A stretch of 64,000 nucleotides of DNA, taken from NCBI RefSeq assembly GCF_000422545.1, contig NZ_KE383874.1, forward strand, positions 181,214 through 245,213, written 5' to 3'. Of the stretch, positions 8,313 through 18,219 are shown piece by piece. The position numbers were made by a program, and so were the translations under genes. This stretch comes from Desulfocurvibacter africanus subsp. africanus DSM 2603. Its GTDB lineage: Bacteria > Desulfobacterota > Desulfovibrionia > Desulfovibrionales > Desulfovibrionaceae. The notes under the pieces are model-generated. The model ran no database searches and had not been told where the DNA came from. It saw only the letters and a program-made list of their open reading frames with translations. Every line of letters starts with the position of its first letter. Position 1 is the stretch's first letter.

Positions 8313-9013
8313 TAGAAAAGCCCTCCAAGCGAGCTTAAGCCCGCGCTCAGTGCAGTCGTGTAAAGATCTCCGCCGCCGGAAAAGTCGCCTCCGCTGGAAA
8401 GATAACCGGCCACACCGCCCGCCAATGCACCTCCAGCCATGCGCCGCTCACGCTTACCCATGCCCGTACCCTTCAGGGCAGCATCACCCAATTCCGGGCC
8501 GGCCAACGCTCCGAAGGCCGTCGAGGCCCAGGTGTTGCCGCTGGTCAGAGCGTTGCCGGTCTTGCCCCAGAAGCCGGGCTCGCTTGCGGCCCCCTGGCTC
8601 GTGATAGAGTCGGCCAGATTGTTGGCCTGGCTGGTAGCCTCATCGGACGTCAGCGCGCCTGCGTTGATCGGCGTTGAACTGCTCGTCGTTGCGTTGCTCG
8701 CCCCCCCATCATCCGTCAGCCGGCCGATCCCTAGGCCCGTCTCCATGCCCAGTTGCATACGTGCCGCGCGCGCAGCCTTGTCGGCCTGCTTGTTCTGCAT
8801 GTCGGCCTGGTCGCGCTGCAGGTCCAGGCTCTCGCGGGCATGTTGGGCAGTCTGGTCCTGCCCCTGCCGTTGCAGTTCGTAGGTCTTGTCCTGGTAGGCC
8901 TGGTCGCGCTTCTGCTGCTGGTAGTACGGCAGGAGCTGCGCCCTGGCCTGGATGGCCGGAAGTTCGCTTTGATGGATGCGCCGGTTTGTTACGGCTCCGC
9001 CCTGCGTAATCAT
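8312..9013 (-). CDS. Phage internal virion-like protein with glycine-rich C-terminus
   Basis: A 233-residue protein. Residues 20-90 form a Gln-rich coiled coil (QQQKRDQAYQDKTYELQRQG). The C-terminal half has short Gly/Ala-rich hydrophobic segments (GALAGGVAGYLSSGGDFSGG) similar to the small membrane-inserting internal core proteins of T7-like and P22-like particles. It starts directly after the upstream stop (TAA adjoining) and overlaps the next gene. Role in DNA ejection is an inference from composition and operon position. Confidence 0.6.
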   Translation of the reverse strand: MITQGGAVTNRRIHQSELPAIQARAQLLPYYQQQKRDQAYQDKTYELQRQGQDQTAQHARESLDLQRDQADMQNKQADKAARAARMQLGMETGLGIGRLTDDGGASNATTSSSTPINAGALTSDEATSQANNLADSITSQGAASEPGFWGKTGNALTSGNTWASTAFGALAGPELGDAALKGTGMGKRERRMAGGALAGGVAGYLSSGGDFSGGGDLYTTALSAGLSSLGGLF

Positions 9014-9436
9014 TTAGAATCCCTCCATTGCACTGAGCAGTTTCCTGGCCCTGGCCGCCACCCTGGCGTCCTCGGCCTCTGCCCGCTGTTTATCGAGGTA
9101 GCCGAGGCCTCCTGATATGCCCATGTTGGCCAGGCCGAGCAGCTCGGCCCGGCGCAGGTCTTTCTTGCCGGCGCTGAATTGGTCGCGCCCCAAGTCAAGC
9201 TGGCCGCGGCTGATCTCCTGGTTCAGCGCCAGGCTGTCCCGCTGCAGGCCAAGGCCCTGCTCGCGCCCCTGCTCCTGCATGGCCGTCTTGCGGCCCTGCA
9301 GCTCGTTGCGGGCGTCGTCCTCCGCGACTTGACCAGTCAGCTCGTTCTGCGCCGTGGACAGGATGGCGCGCTGCTCGGGCCGGAGCGTGGCCAGACGCTG
9401 CTGCAACCGCTGATAGCGCGGGTTCTCCATGGACAT
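9014..9436 (-). CDS. Small phage coiled-coil virion protein
   Basis: A 140-residue, almost fully helical protein (RYQRLQQRLATLRPEQRAI, then QGREQGLGLQRDSLALNQEI) with a short Gly-rich hydrophobic patch (LLGLANMGISGGLGYL, about residues 100-115). Composition resembles the neighbouring internal virion protein at 8312-9013 and may reflect an ancient duplication. It begins 2 nt after the upstream gene's stop, in the same operon. No known family. Confidence 0.6.
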   Translation of the reverse strand: MSMENPRYQRLQQRLATLRPEQRAILSTAQNELTGQVAEDDARNELQGRKTAMQEQGREQGLGLQRDSLALNQEISRGQLDLGRDQFSAGKKDLRRAELLGLANMGISGGLGYLDKQRAEAEDARVAARARKLLSAMEGF

Positions 9437-9438
9437 GG

Positions 9439-9645
9439 CTACTTCCCCCTTGCGCGCGCAAGGGCGCGCTGCTGGGCTTCGGATACGTGCGGCCGGCGCC
9501 TGGGCTCCGGCCTGCCTCGGTCAGCTTCGTGCGACTCGCAGTCCCCGTCGGACTTGGTGCGGATGGCCGGGGCCACATCGGTCCGGCCCGTGGCCAGAAA
9601 CGTCTGCCAGGCCGAGGCCTTGGGCGTATGGCTGGGCACGGGCAT
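9439..9645 (-). CDS. Small phage protein (68 aa) downstream of the tail fibre
   Basis: The ATG at 9645-9643 overlaps the stop of the fibre gene as TGATG, which favours this start over a longer reading from 9738. The product is short, basic and Arg-rich (RRRPHVSEAQQRALARARGK at the end). Nothing in the sequence gives a function; its place in a continuous operon with 1-5-nt gaps supports it being translated. Confidence 0.5.
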   Translation of the reverse strand: MPVPSHTPKASAWQTFLATGRTDVAPAIRTKSDGDCESHEADRGRPEPRRRPHVSEAQQRALARARGK

Positions 9646-11249
9646 CAGAAGGCCCTCCGGCACTTGATGCGTGCAGGCGCGGAGGTGATGGACGTGCCGT
9701 TGGTGAACGGCGAGCCCGAGTAGACGCCGCCCAGGCACAGCCCCGACAGACCAGCCACCACGAGGATGTTCTGGCGAAAGGAGCTGGCCTTCACGCCGCG
9801 CACGCTCCAGCCGCCTTCATAGTAGACGTTCCAGTGCGGGTCGCCCCAGTCGCCGGCCACATAGATGTCCACGCCTACCTGCACCGGCGCGCCCGCGCCA
9901 AAGGGGTTCTCCTCCACGTAGCGCAGGTTCGCGGCCAGGTTGGCCCCGTTGTTCACGTTGCGCACGGCCAAGTCCCCCAGGGCGTACCCGCGGGCCGTTG
10001 TGACCACGCCTGCCGCGCTCACGTCGGCAAAGCCCAGGTACACGCGCTGGCGCAGGCTCCCGTCCGGGCCGTGCATGGTGTAGTTGTTCAGGTCGAAGAA
10101 ATCCTCGCTGAACAGCGGCACGAACTCGTCGATCTGGGTGTAGGTCGTGTAGCCGGCGTTGGCGGCAATGTTCAGTTCGAAGGACTGGCAGACCAGGGGC
10201 GCAGGCAGCATGAAGGTCCGGTACTCGTTGGCCGTCCAGGCTGTCTGGCCGCTGCGCGTATCCGCCAGCACGTCCGGCACGGCGTCGGCGCCGACCCTGA
10301 CGGTCCAGTCCTTGGGCTCGGAGTTTGCGGCAAGCACGGAGTTGCGACCGCACAGCTTGTAGCCCGCCAGGGGCTTGGGTGTGCCCAGCACGTAACGCAG
10401 CCAGCCCGTGGTCGTGCCGCTGACCGTAATCCAGGCCGTGCCGGAGACGTTGGTCAGCCGGTCCACGGCCTTCCAGGCCGGCCAGGTCGCGTTGTGCTCG
10501 CTGCTCGCGCTGATGGTCCCGTAGGCGCCGGCATAGGTCGTGTGCGCCGTGAGGATGTCCATGCCCTCCCGCTTCCAGTTGTACTCCGGAGGCACGTCGG
10601 TCACGCCGCAGCTCACCGCGCCCGTGTCCGGGTCGCGCTCGGCGAACACGTAGTTGCGCACGCCACGGGCCAGGGCGCTGTTGGCGATGGTCCGGTGGTC
10701 CGTGAGCCTGGCGAAATAGTCGATGCCGCCCTGGGCCTCGAAGCCGGCCGCGAAGCTGAGGATGAGCGGTTCGGCCTCGCTGGCCAGGACCTGCACGTCG
10801 TTGCCCGACACGCTCAGGAAGGCCGGCAGGCCGTCCGCGACCTTGCCGGTCAGGATGGCCTGGCGCGGCAGGCTGGTCTTGCCCGCCACCCAGGAGTCAA
10901 AGGCCGCCTTGGACGCGGCCGGGCTCATGACCTTGTCCGAGGCCTGGCCGGCCCGGCCCTCCTCGCTGCTGGCCATGTCGTTGACCGCGGCCGTGCCCAG
11001 CGTGCTGGCGTCCACAGCCAGCCTGGACAGAATCCAGCGCTTGGCCTCGGCGCCCGAGTCCGGCGCGATGATCTCCGGGGGCGACTCGGCCAAGCCGCTC
11101 TGGGCGTCCAGATGAAAGAACCAGGTCCGGCCCGTATCCTTGATGGTCACGCGGGCCGTGTCGCCGTCGCTCAGCAGCGCGCCGTTGATCTTGTCCAGGG
11201 CGCCGGAGCCGCCGCCGGTCAGACTCGTTGCCGCGTAATGCTTGGCCAT
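9645..11249 (-). CDS. Phage tail fibre with discoidin-like (F5/8 type C) domain
   Basis: A 534-residue protein. The N-terminus (ATSLTGGGSGALDKINGALL, then DTGRTWFFHLDA) resembles virion-attachment regions of tail fibres. Around residues 225-365 lies a pattern typical of F5/8-type carbohydrate-binding domains: ISASSEHNATWPAWKAVDRL, a W-x-TVSG strand, WLRYVLGTPKPLAGYKL, then a C-terminal SFELNIAANAGY strand. The last 120 residues look like a trimerising beta region. The likely role is binding of cell-surface glycans. It is 3 nt downstream of the large structural protein gene and overlaps a small gene at its end. Confidence 0.7.
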   Translation of the reverse strand: MAKHYAATSLTGGGSGALDKINGALLSDGDTARVTIKDTGRTWFFHLDAQSGLAESPPEIIAPDSGAEAKRWILSRLAVDASTLGTAAVNDMASSEEGRAGQASDKVMSPAASKAAFDSWVAGKTSLPRQAILTGKVADGLPAFLSVSGNDVQVLASEAEPLILSFAAGFEAQGGIDYFARLTDHRTIANSALARGVRNYVFAERDPDTGAVSCGVTDVPPEYNWKREGMDILTAHTTYAGAYGTISASSEHNATWPAWKAVDRLTNVSGTAWITVSGTTTGWLRYVLGTPKPLAGYKLCGRNSVLAANSEPKDWTVRVGADAVPDVLADTRSGQTAWTANEYRTFMLPAPLVCQSFELNIAANAGYTTYTQIDEFVPLFSEDFFDLNNYTMHGPDGSLRQRVYLGFADVSAAGVVTTARGYALGDLAVRNVNNGANLAANLRYVEENPFGAGAPVQVGVDIYVAGDWGDPHWNVYYEGGWSVRGVKASSFRQNILVVAGLSGLCLGGVYSGSPFTNGTSITSAPARIKCRRAF

Positions 11250-11252
11250 GGA

Positions 11253-13847
11253 CTAGACTCCTGTCCGCTCGCGGCGGTGCTCTAAGCCCCAGCCGATGGG
11301 CTGGAAGGCCTTGTGTTGGCTCATGGTGGACACCTCGAACCTGAAGCGGTGCGTGCGGCCGAGAAAATTGGTGCTGGTGATGGCCTGCACGATCTCGGCG
11401 CTGGCCTGGCCCAGGGACAGGTCCAGGGCCGGGGTGATGTCGCGCACCCGGGATTCGTCCTCGGTATTGGTCCACTGGTCGTCGTCCGTGTCGGCAAAGG
11501 CCACGTCGATGCCGGTCACCACGGCGTTGGCCAGGTGCGACACGCGCACGGTATGCTGCTCGGTGATGGCGCGGGCAATGAGCTTGAGCCTGCGCACCCG
11601 CGTCTCGTGGAAGATGTTGTCGTCCAGCCAGGCGTCGCCGGTCTCGCAGATCTGGTTCAGCTTTTCACCGTCCCAGCTGGCCCCGTCCTCCAGGCGCATG
11701 AGGCGGCCGTCATGACGGCCCGCGTAGATGCAGCGCACGCCGGCCTGGTCGATGACCTGGAAGCCCGACTGCGGGAATTTCCCGGCCGGCGGCACCTTCT
11801 CGAACCAGCGCTTGCGCTCCAGGTCATGGACCAGCCAGGTGTTGCACTCGGTCACACCGGCACCCACGGGCAAAAGCAGGTTGTATTCGCGGTGCTGCGA
11901 ATCGTACCAGCCGCGGGCATTTTCCAGGGCGCTCCTGTTGACCTGCCAGGGTCCGCTCTTGAAGTAGCGGCCGATGCCCTTGATCTCCAGCAGGGCCGCG
12001 CCGTCGAAGGATACCAGCCCGGCATGGCTGAGCCAGATGGCCACCTGCCTGGTCACGCCTTCCGCGCCCTCGAAACCTATGTCCGCAGTGGCCAGCGTGA
12101 GCGGGGCCACGCAGCCGATGGCAGGGTTGACGTGGTAAATCTTGAAGTCCTCGGGGTTGTCGCCGTGCAGCAGGAAGGTCTCGCCCTTTTTCAGGGCCAG
12201 GAAGATGGAAAAGATGTTCGAGCCGAAGCGGTTGTAGAGCTGGCAGCCGGCCACGAGGTCCGTGGTGCCGCCGAAATAGAGCGACTGCTTGCCGCCCTGG
12301 CTGGACAGCTCGCCGTTGAACACGTCGGCCGCGTTGGGCAGGCTGAAATCGACCCGGTTGCCCTCCTTGCCCTCGGTGTGGCCGCAGAGCATGACCCGCC
12401 CGCCGAACATGGCCGCGAACTTGTAGGCCCGCACCTTGGCCTGGGCCGGAATGCCGGTGACCAGGTCGACCTGGGTTCCGTCGTGCTCCGTGCCGGCCGT
12501 GAGCGTGCTCGACCAGGACAGCCTGTAGGCCCAGCCGGTAACGCCGAACAGCGTGGTGGGGAATTCGCTGCCCTCGTCCGGGGCCTGCCAGGACATGGTG
12601 CCGGACTGGTTCGCGCTTTTGCTGCCGGCGCTGTCCCTGGTTCCGTCGGTCAGGCCGGACACCGCTTGCCAGGCCGAGCCGTCCCAGTATTTGACCGTGA
12701 GCGCCAGGGCCGTGGTGTTGACCTTGCCGGCGATCAGCTTGAACTTGATCGCGCTCATGCGCTCCTCGAACATGATCACTACATGGTCCGTGGCGACCAG
12801 CCCGCCAAGCTTGGCCGCAATGGGGTCGTAGATGTTCGACTCGTAGTTGACCTCGGCCGTGAAGTCCTCGTAGACGCCGGCGCGGCTGGCCTGGAACACG
12901 ACCGGCTCGCGGTACACGCCGTCCCAGATGTCCACCATGGGCTGCATGGGCGCGTCGAGGCTCACGTTGTGGATCTCGGCCGAGCCCGCGGACAGCTCGA
13001 ACAGGTAGGCGTACAGGTACAGGCCCTGGAAATGGTACGGCCGCGCCGTGCTCACGGTCGAATCGAAGCAGACCTTGCCGTCCCGGGCCAGGGCCTTGCC
13101 GTCAGCGGCCGTGTTGTCCACCAGGCCGGACACGGCCGAAAACGCGGCGCCGGTCCAGACCTTGGCCGCCAGCAGGGACGATGTCGGGTTGGTCGTGCGC
13201 AGCTTGACGTTGATGCCCTTGAGCGGGCGCGTGGACATGGCCAGGAAGAAACGCTGCGCGCCGATCGGTGCGAAGTGGCCGGCAGTAGCCAGCGTGTCGT
13301 TGACAGCCTCGCTGTAGTCCTTGGGGTTTGCGCCGGCCGCGTCCGAGACCGTGAAGAAGCCGGCGCAGCGCATCTCCTCGCCGCCCCAGATCAAACTTTC
13401 CTTGCCGTCGCACAGGGCGATGTTGCCGCCCGGAGCCTCGCTGAACCTGGCCAGCCCAGCGCCGTCCGCCTCGCTGTACAGCGCCGCGGCCTCGAACTCG
13501 CCCGGCTCCGGGATGGGCGTGCGGTTGGCGAAGATCCGCTTGCCGCCCGAAGCGTCCTCGGCCTGCACAAGCACCCAGGAAGATACGTCGCGGTCCGTGA
13601 CCAGCTGCACGCCGTTGAGGATCCTGGTGTTGGCCAGGGGAACCGCGTTGATTTTGGTATAGCCCTGCACGCCCTCGATGGATGTGTTCGTGTAGCGCAG
13701 GTTCTGCAGCGTGCGGAAATTCTTCAGCCCGATGAGCGCCGTGTTCTCGTCCGGCATCCACTGGCCGTGAAAGGTGAACTGCGCGGTTTCGAGCTGCCCG
13801 TCAGGCAAGACGGGCCCGCCCGGCCCGCCAGCTAGCTGCTCGGCCAT
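11253..13847 (-). CDS. Large phage virion/tail protein (864 aa)
   Basis: The N-terminus, FHGQWMPDENTALIGLKNFR, and the repeated all-beta body resemble the large tail-tube or stabilisation proteins that follow the adaptor genes in podoviruses. Two internal modules of the type FKLIAGKVNTTALALTVKYW...SAWQAVSGL and VKLRTTNPTSSLLAAKVWTG...FSAVSGL (about residues 212-245 and 362-400) look like duplicated beta domains. A conserved C-terminal segment, TNFLGRTHRFRFEVSTMSQH, precedes the end. It lies 1 nt downstream of an adaptor gene. No enzyme motif seen; exact structural role uncertain. Confidence 0.7.
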   Translation of the reverse strand: MAEQLAGGPGGPVLPDGQLETAQFTFHGQWMPDENTALIGLKNFRTLQNLRYTNTSIEGVQGYTKINAVPLANTRILNGVQLVTDRDVSSWVLVQAEDASGGKRIFANRTPIPEPGEFEAAALYSEADGAGLARFSEAPGGNIALCDGKESLIWGGEEMRCAGFFTVSDAAGANPKDYSEAVNDTLATAGHFAPIGAQRFFLAMSTRPLKGINVKLRTTNPTSSLLAAKVWTGAAFSAVSGLVDNTAADGKALARDGKVCFDSTVSTARPYHFQGLYLYAYLFELSAGSAEIHNVSLDAPMQPMVDIWDGVYREPVVFQASRAGVYEDFTAEVNYESNIYDPIAAKLGGLVATDHVVIMFEERMSAIKFKLIAGKVNTTALALTVKYWDGSAWQAVSGLTDGTRDSAGSKSANQSGTMSWQAPDEGSEFPTTLFGVTGWAYRLSWSSTLTAGTEHDGTQVDLVTGIPAQAKVRAYKFAAMFGGRVMLCGHTEGKEGNRVDFSLPNAADVFNGELSSQGGKQSLYFGGTTDLVAGCQLYNRFGSNIFSIFLALKKGETFLLHGDNPEDFKIYHVNPAIGCVAPLTLATADIGFEGAEGVTRQVAIWLSHAGLVSFDGAALLEIKGIGRYFKSGPWQVNRSALENARGWYDSQHREYNLLLPVGAGVTECNTWLVHDLERKRWFEKVPPAGKFPQSGFQVIDQAGVRCIYAGRHDGRLMRLEDGASWDGEKLNQICETGDAWLDDNIFHETRVRRLKLIARAITEQHTVRVSHLANAVVTGIDVAFADTDDDQWTNTEDESRVRDITPALDLSLGQASAEIVQAITSTNFLGRTHRFRFEVSTMSQHKAFQPIGWGLEHRRERTGV

Positions 13848-13848
13848 G

Positions 13849-14496
13849 CTATTTGCTCCCCAGGTCGGCCGGCCTGTCCCTGCCCCTGTCCCCGAAGTCG
13901 GCCCGGAACTGAGCGATCACGCCCTCATACAGGCTCAGGCGGTAGCTGCCCTTGCCGGCCTTGTCGTCCTTGAACCAGGCCTCGGCGCACACGTAGTTGA
14001 CCAGCGGGCCGTCGAAGATGGCCGGGGTGGGGATAGGGTCCGCAGCCGCGAGCTGGGCCGGCATGTCCACCAGGTAGATCCGCACCCGCCTGCCGATGGC
14101 GGGAGAGCCCCCTGCCGGGACCGGATAGACCCCGACAAAGCCGTCCCAGGGATACCAGTGCACGGGCTCGCCTACGTCGCGCACATGGCCCACCTGGCGC
14201 GGGTCGCCGCGCATGAGGCCCTTGCGGTTGTCGTAGACCGCAGCGATGGCCGTCAGGTGCGGGCTTGTCAGCGCGTACTCAAGCGTGTCGGCCGCCAGCA
14301 TGATCTCTTCGCTTGCGCCCACGCACAGCGTCTTGGCCGCTATGTCCAGGCAGCCCTCGTTGATCCACTGCAACAGCTCCTCGTCGCTCCAGAAGTGGGC
14401 CGAGGATTCGTTGAGCTTCTGGCGCACGCGCCGGATGATGTCCGAGGCCAGGCTGCTGCTCCTGGTCTGCGAGCCGGCAAGGGTGATGACGCTCAT
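13849..14496 (-). CDS. Phage adaptor (DUF6682-like), shorter paralog
   Basis: A 215-residue protein. The N-terminal pattern SDIIRRVRQKLNESSAHFWS followed by DEELLQWINEGCLDIA is characteristic of podovirus head-tail adaptor proteins (DUF6682-type). The C-terminal GPLVNYVCAEAWFKDDKAGK segment also fits the family. It follows the longer adaptor-like gene without a gap, and both share the 'IRRVR..l.e....s.DE.l' opening, so they are probably paralogs. The product should sit under the portal and connect head and tail. Confidence 0.8.
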   Translation of the reverse strand: MSVITLAGSQTRSSSLASDIIRRVRQKLNESSAHFWSDEELLQWINEGCLDIAAKTLCVGASEEIMLAADTLEYALTSPHLTAIAAVYDNRKGLMRGDPRQVGHVRDVGEPVHWYPWDGFVGVYPVPAGGSPAIGRRVRIYLVDMPAQLAAADPIPTPAIFDGPLVNYVCAEAWFKDDKAGKGSYRLSLYEGVIAQFRADFGDRGRDRPADLGSK

Positions 14497-15345
14497 CTAA
14501 ACCGCTCCCCAGCCCATGACGTCGCGGGGCATGTTCGGCTGCGGCGCGGGCCTGAAATGGGTGCGCAGGGTCTCCAGCGCCCTGTTCCAGACCTCGGCGT
14601 TGCGGCTGTAGGAGGCGCTCAGGTCCGCATAGGCCGGGTCGTCCTGGGCCGGGATGACCAGCAGCTCGGATACGCAGTAGCCCGCGATGCCCGGATGGTA
14701 GAGGCCGGGGATGTCGGTAAGGGCCAGGCTCTCCACGGTCGGCAGGTACTCGACGTACAGGTCATGGGCGAACTGGTTCGCATCGAGCACAATCGCGTCG
14801 CCGCGCGGATACCAGCGCCAGCGGCCTGTAGCGGTCGTGTCCTCGATGTGCGCGACCGGCAACAGGTCAATGCGTTTGGGCGAGCGGAAGGCCTTGCCGC
14901 CCACGGTGTAGGCCGCGTTGCCCACGGCCCCGCGCAGGCCGAAGGTGTCCGCTGTCGCGTTCTCGACCTGCCAGGTGCCGTTGGCGGCCGTGTTGCCGCC
15001 CACGTCCTGCACCTCGACTGTCTCGTTGTCCGTAAAGCCGTGCCCCGGAATGGTCAGCGTGATGGGCTCGCCCTCGCCGTTCGCCCCGGCCACGGCCCTG
15101 GCCTTCTCCTGCATGGCCCACACGCGCAGGATGGACTGCGCGTCCGCGGGAAAGACGAACACGTGCGTGTTCGAGGACACGACCCTGGCGCGCGTGAAAT
15201 AACGCCGGTCGATAAACATCATTTCCAGGGCCAGGGAACGCACCGCCTCGGTGATGACCTCGCGGATGTCCTCGTCGCTGACCAGGCGCGGGCTCGGCTC
15301 GCGGATGCCCTTGCGCACGCGGCGGATGATCTCGGCCTCGGTCAT
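14497..15345 (-). CDS. Phage adaptor-like protein with inserted FCCH-like domain
   Basis: A 282-residue protein. It opens with EIIRRVRKGIREPSPRLVSD and DEDIREVITEAVRSLAL, as in the neighbouring adaptor. Residues about 93-155 contain an insertion with the pattern TIPGHGFTDNETVEVQDVGG...NGTWQV, the small beta domain often labelled 'E1 FCCH-like' in phage proteins. The C-terminal part (LYVEYLPTVESLALTDIPGL, then GYCVSELLVIPAQ) returns to the adaptor fold. It is the first gene of the tail block; the region directly upstream is where head genes would be expected, but accessory DNA begins instead. Confidence 0.75.
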   Translation of the reverse strand: MTEAEIIRRVRKGIREPSPRLVSDEDIREVITEAVRSLALEMMFIDRRYFTRARVVSSNTHVFVFPADAQSILRVWAMQEKARAVAGANGEGEPITLTIPGHGFTDNETVEVQDVGGNTAANGTWQVENATADTFGLRGAVGNAAYTVGGKAFRSPKRIDLLPVAHIEDTTATGRWRWYPRGDAIVLDANQFAHDLYVEYLPTVESLALTDIPGLYHPGIAGYCVSELLVIPAQDDPAYADLSASYSRNAEVWNRALETLRTHFRPAPQPNMPRDVMGWGAV

Positions 15346-15816
15346 GGCTGGGGGCTCCGAGGGGAGGAAGAGTCAGGAGAAAGGCAGGAAGAGGAAAGGC
15401 AAATGATGTCGGACATGCTCGCTCCTTGCGGTCCTTACTGGCTGGGAAGGATAGCCGGAGGGAGCGGAGATGATGAGGAGGGGGTGCAGGATATGCGGGG
15501 AATGTGGGGGGCTTTCGCTACTCATTCCCTCGCATGAAAAACCAATCCTCATGGTTAGACAATGCAGCACCCGTGGAGACGATTGGATAGAAATAGATCG
15601 ACCTGGAGAAGGCTGGAAATGTTCAGCCCAGGCTACCGCTATGCCACCATCAATCAAGAACTTGCCGTCAACCCCATAAAAAACTAAGCCAGTCCTGGCG
15701 ATATGCTGCAAAGAGAATTCATGCCAATCGAGCCTAGATCATGGGGATAGAGAGATGCTGACTGCCGGGTATAATGACCAGCCGGCTAAGTATACTCTGG
15801 CAGAAGGATATGCAGT
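15346..15816. other. Junction between phage tail block and accessory island
   Basis: 470 bases with no convincing gene. The first part (to about 15500) is G/A-rich leader of the adaptor operon. An antisense reading at 15600-15711 (start MQHIARTGLVFYGVDGKFLI) looks weakly coding and could be a decayed phage or host gene. A perfect TATAAT at 15770-15775 lies 41 nt upstream of the hsdR start and is a candidate -10 box; no good -35 is visible. No direct repeat or att-like core was found by eye. Confidence 0.45.
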
Positions 15817-18195
15817 GTGAATAAAAAAAAGCTATCCGAACGCGACATCTGCACCAAATTCATCACTCCGGCCCTGGAGCAGGCCGGATGGGATATTGCG
15901 GCTCAGATACGAGAAGAGTTCCCTCTGACCAAAGGTAGAGTCATTGTTCGTGGCAAGCTTCATACTCGCGCCAAGCACAAGCGCGCAGACTATGTCCTGT
16001 TCTATAAGCCGAATATCCCGATCGCCATCATTGAAGCAAAGGATAACAACCATTCTGTAGGCGACGGCATGCAGCAAGGTCTTGATTATGCTGAACTGCT
16101 TCAGGTTCCGTTCGTATTCAGCTCCAATGGTGATGGTTTTCTATTTCATAACAAGATCGCAACGGATGGGATAATCGAACGAGAGCTCCACCTGCATGAA
16201 TTCCCTTGCCCAGAGACTCTTTGGCAAGGGTGGGCAAGGCAACGTGGGCTGAACGAAGAACAGAATAGTCTGGTCACTCAGGATTACTTCAGCGACGGCA
16301 GCGATAAGATGCCGCGCTATTATCAGCTACTGGCCATCAACAAGACTATTGAGGCCATCGCGCGTGGCCAGAATCGCATCCTACTGGTCATGGCCACCGG
16401 GACGGGCAAGACCTTCACCGCCTTTCAAGTCATCTGGAGGCTCTGGAAGGCCAAGGCAAAGAAAAGAATTCTGTTTTTAGCCGATCGCAACATCCTGGTC
16501 GACCAGACCATGACCAATGATTTCAAGCCGTTTGCTTCGGCGATGACCAAGATCCAGAAGCGGCAGGCCAACAAATCCTATGAAATCTACTTATCGCTTT
16601 ACCAGGCTGTCACGGGCACCGAAGAAGAAAGGAACATCTACAAACAATTCAGTCCCAACTTTTTCGATCTGATCATTATTGATGAATGCCACCGAGGCAG
16701 TGCTGCCGCCGATTCAGCTTGGCGTGAAATCCTCGAATACTTTTCCTCGGCCACCCAGATTGGCCTGACCGCCACGCCGAAAGAGACCAAGGAAATTTCC
16801 AATATCGATTACTTTGGCGAGCCCCTCTACACCTATTCGCTCAAACAAGGGATCGATGACGGCTTCCTTGCCCCATACAAAGTGGTACGCATTGATCTGG
16901 ATAAGGACCTGACCGGTTGGCGTCCTGACACAGGTATGCTGGATAAGCACGGTAACGAAATCGAAGATCGCATTTACAACCAGAAGGATTTTGACAGAAC
17001 CCTAGTTTTGGAAAAGCGCACCCGGCTCGTGGCCAAAAAAGTCAGCGAGTTCCTTAGACAAACCAACCGCTTCGATAAGACCATCGTCTTCTGCGAAAAC
17101 ATCGACCACGCTGAGCGCATGCGCCAACAGCTGGTCAACGAGAATAGCGATCTGGCAGCCCAGAATAGCAAGTACGTCATGCGTATTACCGGTGACAACG
17201 ATGAGGGCAAGGCCGAGCTTGATAACTTCATCTTCCCCGAAAGTAAGTACCCGGTCATTGCTACCACCTCCAAGCTGATGACTACGGGCGTCGATGCCCA
17301 AACTTGCAAACTGATCGTGCTGGACCAGCGCATCCAGTCAATGACCGAATTCAAGCAGATCATTGGACGCGGCACCCGTATCAACGAGGATTACGAGAAA
17401 TTCTACTTCACCATCATCGATTTCAAAAAGGCTACCGAACTCTTTGCGGACCCTGATTTCGACGGCGATCCGGTGCAGGTCTACACGCCCGAACACCCCG
17501 ACGATTCACCCGTACCACCGGATATGCGTGAAGACTGCGCCCCCGCAGAAGGCTCCAGTTATCCCGAAGCGGGAGGAGACGGCGGTCAGACGATCATGGC
17601 CGAACCTGGTCCTGATGAAGAGTATGCGGGGGTACGGCGCTACGTTGTCGCCAACGTCGAAGTTAAAGTGGCCTCAGAGCGAGTCCAGTATTTCGACGCC
17701 GACGGCAAGCTGATCACTGAATCCCTAAAGGATTATACCCGCAAGACGCTGGCCAAGGAATTCACCTCGCTGGATGACTTTCTTCGTCGATGGAGCAGCG
17801 CTGAAAAGAAGCAGGCCATCATCGAAGAGCTGGCCAATGAAGGAATCTTCTTCGATGCCTTGGCCGACGAGATCGGCCGCGACTGCGATCCTTTCGATTT
17901 GATCTGTCACATCGCCTGGGATATGCCGCCTCTCACCCGCAAAGAGCGAGCCGAACAGGTCAAGAAGAACAACTACTTCACCCGTTATGGTGAACAGGCC
18001 CGCCGCGTGCTGGAAGCCCTGCTGGATAAGTATGCTGACGAAGGGGTCGAGCACATCGAAGAAACGCAGATCCTGACCATCTCGCCATTCAATGCATTAG
18101 GCACGCCCATGGAAATCATCCGTGCCTTTGGCGGTCTGGGTCAGTATCAGCAGGCCGTGCGCGATCTGGAACAAGCGCTCTACAGCGCATCGTAA
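15817..18195 (+). CDS. hsdR: Type I restriction enzyme, R subunit
   Basis: 792 residues, starting at a GTG preceded by AGAAGGA. It combines an N-terminal PD-(D/E)xK nuclease (Asp58, then IIEAK with Glu73 and Lys75) with a superfamily 2 helicase motor: Walker A MATGTGKT at 192-199, DECH box at 289-292, a TATPKE motif, and motif [10 protein letters not shown] at 514-521. The C-terminal region is the EcoEI-type HsdR domain. It translocates and cleaves unmethylated DNA in complex with HsdM and HsdS, both encoded immediately downstream in the same direction. A TATAAT box at 15770 may drive the operon. All key residues are present, so the enzyme should be active. Confidence 0.95.
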   Translation: MNKKKLSERDICTKFITPALEQAGWDIAAQIREEFPLTKGRVIVRGKLHTRAKHKRADYVLFYKPNIPIAIIEAKDNNHSVGDGMQQGLDYAELLQVPFVFSSNGDGFLFHNKIATDGIIERELHLHEFPCPETLWQGWARQRGLNEEQNSLVTQDYFSDGSDKMPRYYQLLAINKTIEAIARGQNRILLVMATGTGKTFTAFQVIWRLWKAKAKKRILFLADRNILVDQTMTNDFKPFASAMTKIQKRQANKSYEIYLSLYQAVTGTEEERNIYKQFSPNFFDLIIIDECHRGSAAADSAWREILEYFSSATQIGLTATPKETKEISNIDYFGEPLYTYSLKQGIDDGFLAPYKVVRIDLDKDLTGWRPDTGMLDKHGNEIEDRIYNQKDFDRTLVLEKRTRLVAKKVSEFLRQTNRFDKTIVFCENIDHAERMRQQLVNENSDLAAQNSKYVMRITGDNDEGKAELDNFIFPESKYPVIATTSKLMTTGVDAQTCKLIVLDQRIQSMTEFKQIIGRGTRINEDYEKFYFTIIDFKKATELFADPDFDGDPVQVYTPEHPDDSPVPPDMREDCAPAEGSSYPEAGGDGGQTIMAEPGPDEEYAGVRRYVVANVEVKVASERVQYFDADGKLITESLKDYTRKTLAKEFTSLDDFLRRWSSAEKKQAIIEELANEGIFFDALADEIGRDCDPFDLICHIAWDMPPLTRKERAEQVKKNNYFTRYGEQARRVLEALLDKYADEGVEHIEETQILTISPFNALGTPMEIIRAFGGLGQYQQAVRDLEQALYSAS

Positions 18196-18219
18196 TAAGG
18201 AATTGGAGACAACCAGCCC

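Noticed and set aside
9429-11285. 618-codon plus-strand frame opposite the tail fibre
   Set aside because: His/Arg/Gly/Val-rich shadow; the fibre gene has recognisable domain structure.
11313-13835. 840-codon plus-strand frame opposite the large phage tail protein
   Set aside because: Low-complexity Val/Gly/Arg/His product; the minus-strand gene fits the operon with 1-3-base gaps.
13774-15537. 587-codon plus-strand frame opposite the adaptor genes
   Set aside because: Shadow of the two adaptor genes.
15373-15711. 112-codon minus-strand frame at the phage-island junction
   Set aside because: Only the first 35 residues look protein-like; the rest is low complexity. Possible remnant, not a gene.
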